A program made the position numbers and the translations under genes. Below, piece by piece: positions 5,811-6,898 of a stretch of 6,898 bases of DNA. The notes beneath the pieces are model-generated. The model did not search any database and had not been told where the DNA came from. It worked only from the letters and a program-made list of their open reading frames with translations. Location of the stretch: positions 3,938 to 10,835 of the forward strand of contig QHRT01000312.1 of the NCBI GenBank assembly GCA_003220195.1, in the 5' to 3' direction. Source of the DNA: Candidatus Rokuibacteriota bacterium (GTDB taxonomy: Bacteria; Methylomirabilota; Methylomirabilia; Rokubacteriales; CSP1-6). Each line of letters starts with the position of its first letter. Position 1 is the first letter of the stretch.

Positions 5811-6898
5811 ATGCGCATCCACAGCATCGACGCCATGGCCATCGACATTCCGCTCAGGAAGAACTTCGGCGGCAGCACCTACTCCGTCTTGAAGCGCTCC
5901 ACCGTGGTCACGCGGATGCGCACCGAGGACGGCCTCGTCAGCGAGGTGTACAACGGCGACAACCGCGAAGACGGACTCGAGATCGTGCGGGTGATCGGCG
6001 AAGAGCTCGCGCCCCGCGTTCGCGGGCTCGGCCTTCTGGAGACCGAGCGCATCTGGGAGCGAATGTTCGCGCTGAGCCACGTGAGCCGCCGGCGAAAGAC
6101 GCTGCTCGAGGCGATCGCGTGCGTCGACTGCGCGGTGTGGGATCTCATCGGCAAATCGCTCGGCCGGAGCGTCGCCGCGCTGCTCGGTGGCCATCGCGAT
6201 CGCCTGCCGATCATCTCCATCGGCGGCTACTACATGGAGGGCAAGACGCTCGCCGACATCGGTCGCGAGATGGAAGCGTATCGAAAGGCCGGGATGGCCG
6301 GCTGCAAGTTCAAGGTCGGCGGGCGCGCGCCCGAGGACGATGCGAAGCGCGTCGAGGCGGCGCGGCGCGCCGCCGGCGCTGACTTCGTGCTCGCCGTGGA
6401 CGCGAATCGTGGCTGGTCGGCGCAGGACGCGATCCGGTTCGCCAGGCTCGTCGAGCCGCTCGACATCCGGTGGTTCGAAGAGCCGTGTCACTGGTACGAC
6501 GACGTCGCGATGATGGCGCGCGTCCGGCAGGCGACGACGATCCCGATCACCGCCGGGCAGAGCGAGATCACGAGCCACGGCGTGCGCCGCCTCGTCGAGG
6601 CCGGCGCCGTCGATTTCGTCAACGTGGACGCGTCGGAGTGCGGCGGGGTCACCGAGTGGCGTCGCGCGGCCGCGCTCTGCGCCGTCGCCGGCGTCGAGAT
6701 GGCGCATCACGAAGAGTCACAGATCGCGCGCCACCTGCTCGCCGGCGTGCCGCACGGCACCTATGCCGAGTGCTTCGCCGATCCCGAGCGCGACCCGGTC
6801 TGGCAGACGATGTGGGCGAATCGCCCCAAGGTCGAGGACGGCATGTTCGCGGTCGGCACGGAGCCCGGCTTCGGACTCGTGCTCGACGAGGGAATGAT
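5811..6898 (+). CDS. Mandelate racemase/muconate lactonizing enzyme family protein, 3' end cut
   Basis: The first 362 codons of an enolase-superfamily enzyme; the gene runs off the right edge, probably near its end because family members have about 360-400 residues. The N-terminal capping domain is about 1-125. The barrel shows CKFKVG with the K166-x-K168 base pair, VDANRGW with metal ligand D197, and WFEEP with E223. D273 (NVDAS), H300 (EMAHH) and E320 (GTYAE) line up in spacing with the Asp-His dyad and Glu of mandelate racemase (D270, H297, E317). These enzymes abstract the proton alpha to a carboxylate of a hydroxy- or sugar acid, with Mg2+, giving racemisation or dehydration. The third metal ligand, normally Glu in AGEN-type sequences, is Q250 here (TAGQSE), with E252 two residues on. 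Substrate unknown. ATG 5811 follows a -10 box directly. Confidence 0.93.
   Translation, partial: MRIHSIDAMAIDIPLRKNFGGSTYSVLKRSTVVTRMRTEDGLVSEVYNGDNREDGLEIVRVIGEELAPRVRGLGLLETERIWERMFALSHVSRRRKTLLEAIACVDCAVWDLIGKSLGRSVAALLGGHRDRLPIISIGGYYMEGKTLADIGREMEAYRKAGMAGCKFKVGGRAPEDDAKRVEAARRAAGADFVLAVDANRGWSAQDAIRFARLVEPLDIRWFEEPCHWYDDVAMMARVRQATTIPITAGQSEITSHGVRRLVEAGAVDFVNVDASECGGVTEWRRAAALCAVAGVEMAHHEESQIARHLLAGVPHGTYAECFADPERDPVWQTMWANRPKVEDGMFAVGTEPGFGLVLDEGM

Noticed and set aside
5736..6710. Open frame of 324 codons on the minus strand
   Set aside because: It is antisense to the well-supported enolase-family gene and covers the divergent promoter region; no recognisable motif.

Overview
The window is a dense, high-GC, ordinary-looking bacterial chromosome segment with strong third-position G/C bias and long spurious open frames opposite most genes. 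I see no rRNA, tRNA, CRISPR array, insertion sequence or phage gene. The gene mix (PhoB-type two-component system, bicupin ring-cleavage dioxygenase, Uma2 protein, enolase-superfamily enzyme) would suit a soil bacterium, for example an Acidobacteriota (Vicinamibacteria-like) or proteobacterial/myxobacterial lineage. That placement is a weak inference.

Positions 1-3053 hold a minus-strand run, read from high to low coordinates: a gentisate/salicylate 1,2-dioxygenase-like bicupin (1980-3053), a 12-helix-type MFS transporter (752-1924), a PhoB/OmpR-family response regulator (69-755) and the first 24 codons of what is probably its sensor kinase (1-72, cut by the window edge). The last three are linked by two ATGA stop/start overlaps, so transporter, regulator and kinase are very probably translationally coupled. 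A plausible reading is uptake and cleavage of an aromatic acid together with a sensory system, but the substrate cannot be read from the sequence.

Positions 3054-3272 are a gene-free gap of 219 bases holding two look-alike hairpins with AAA loops. Positions 3273-3875 (minus) encode a Mug/TDG-type mismatch-specific uracil-DNA glycosylase. It is divergent from a Uma2-family PD-(D/E)XK-like protein at 3955-4530 (plus). A polytopic, GT-C-like membrane protein (4453-5739, minus) converges on the Uma2 gene, and the two overlap by 78 bases, codon on codon. Divergent from it, 5811 to the right edge (plus) encodes most of a mandelate racemase/muconate lactonizing enzyme family protein. It keeps the racemase/dehydratase catalytic residues, but a Gln sits where the third metal-ligand Glu is expected.

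The most interesting non-coding pattern is that all four divergently oriented genes from 3273 rightward lack a Shine-Dalgarno sequence and have a -10-like hexamer only 6-9 bases before the start codon, which suggests leaderless transcripts. The dioxygenase gene instead has a strong GAGGAG site. I found no clearly new multi-gene system. The best leads are the leaderless pattern, the coupled transporter/two-component operon with its doubtful transporter start, and the altered metal site of the enolase-superfamily enzyme.
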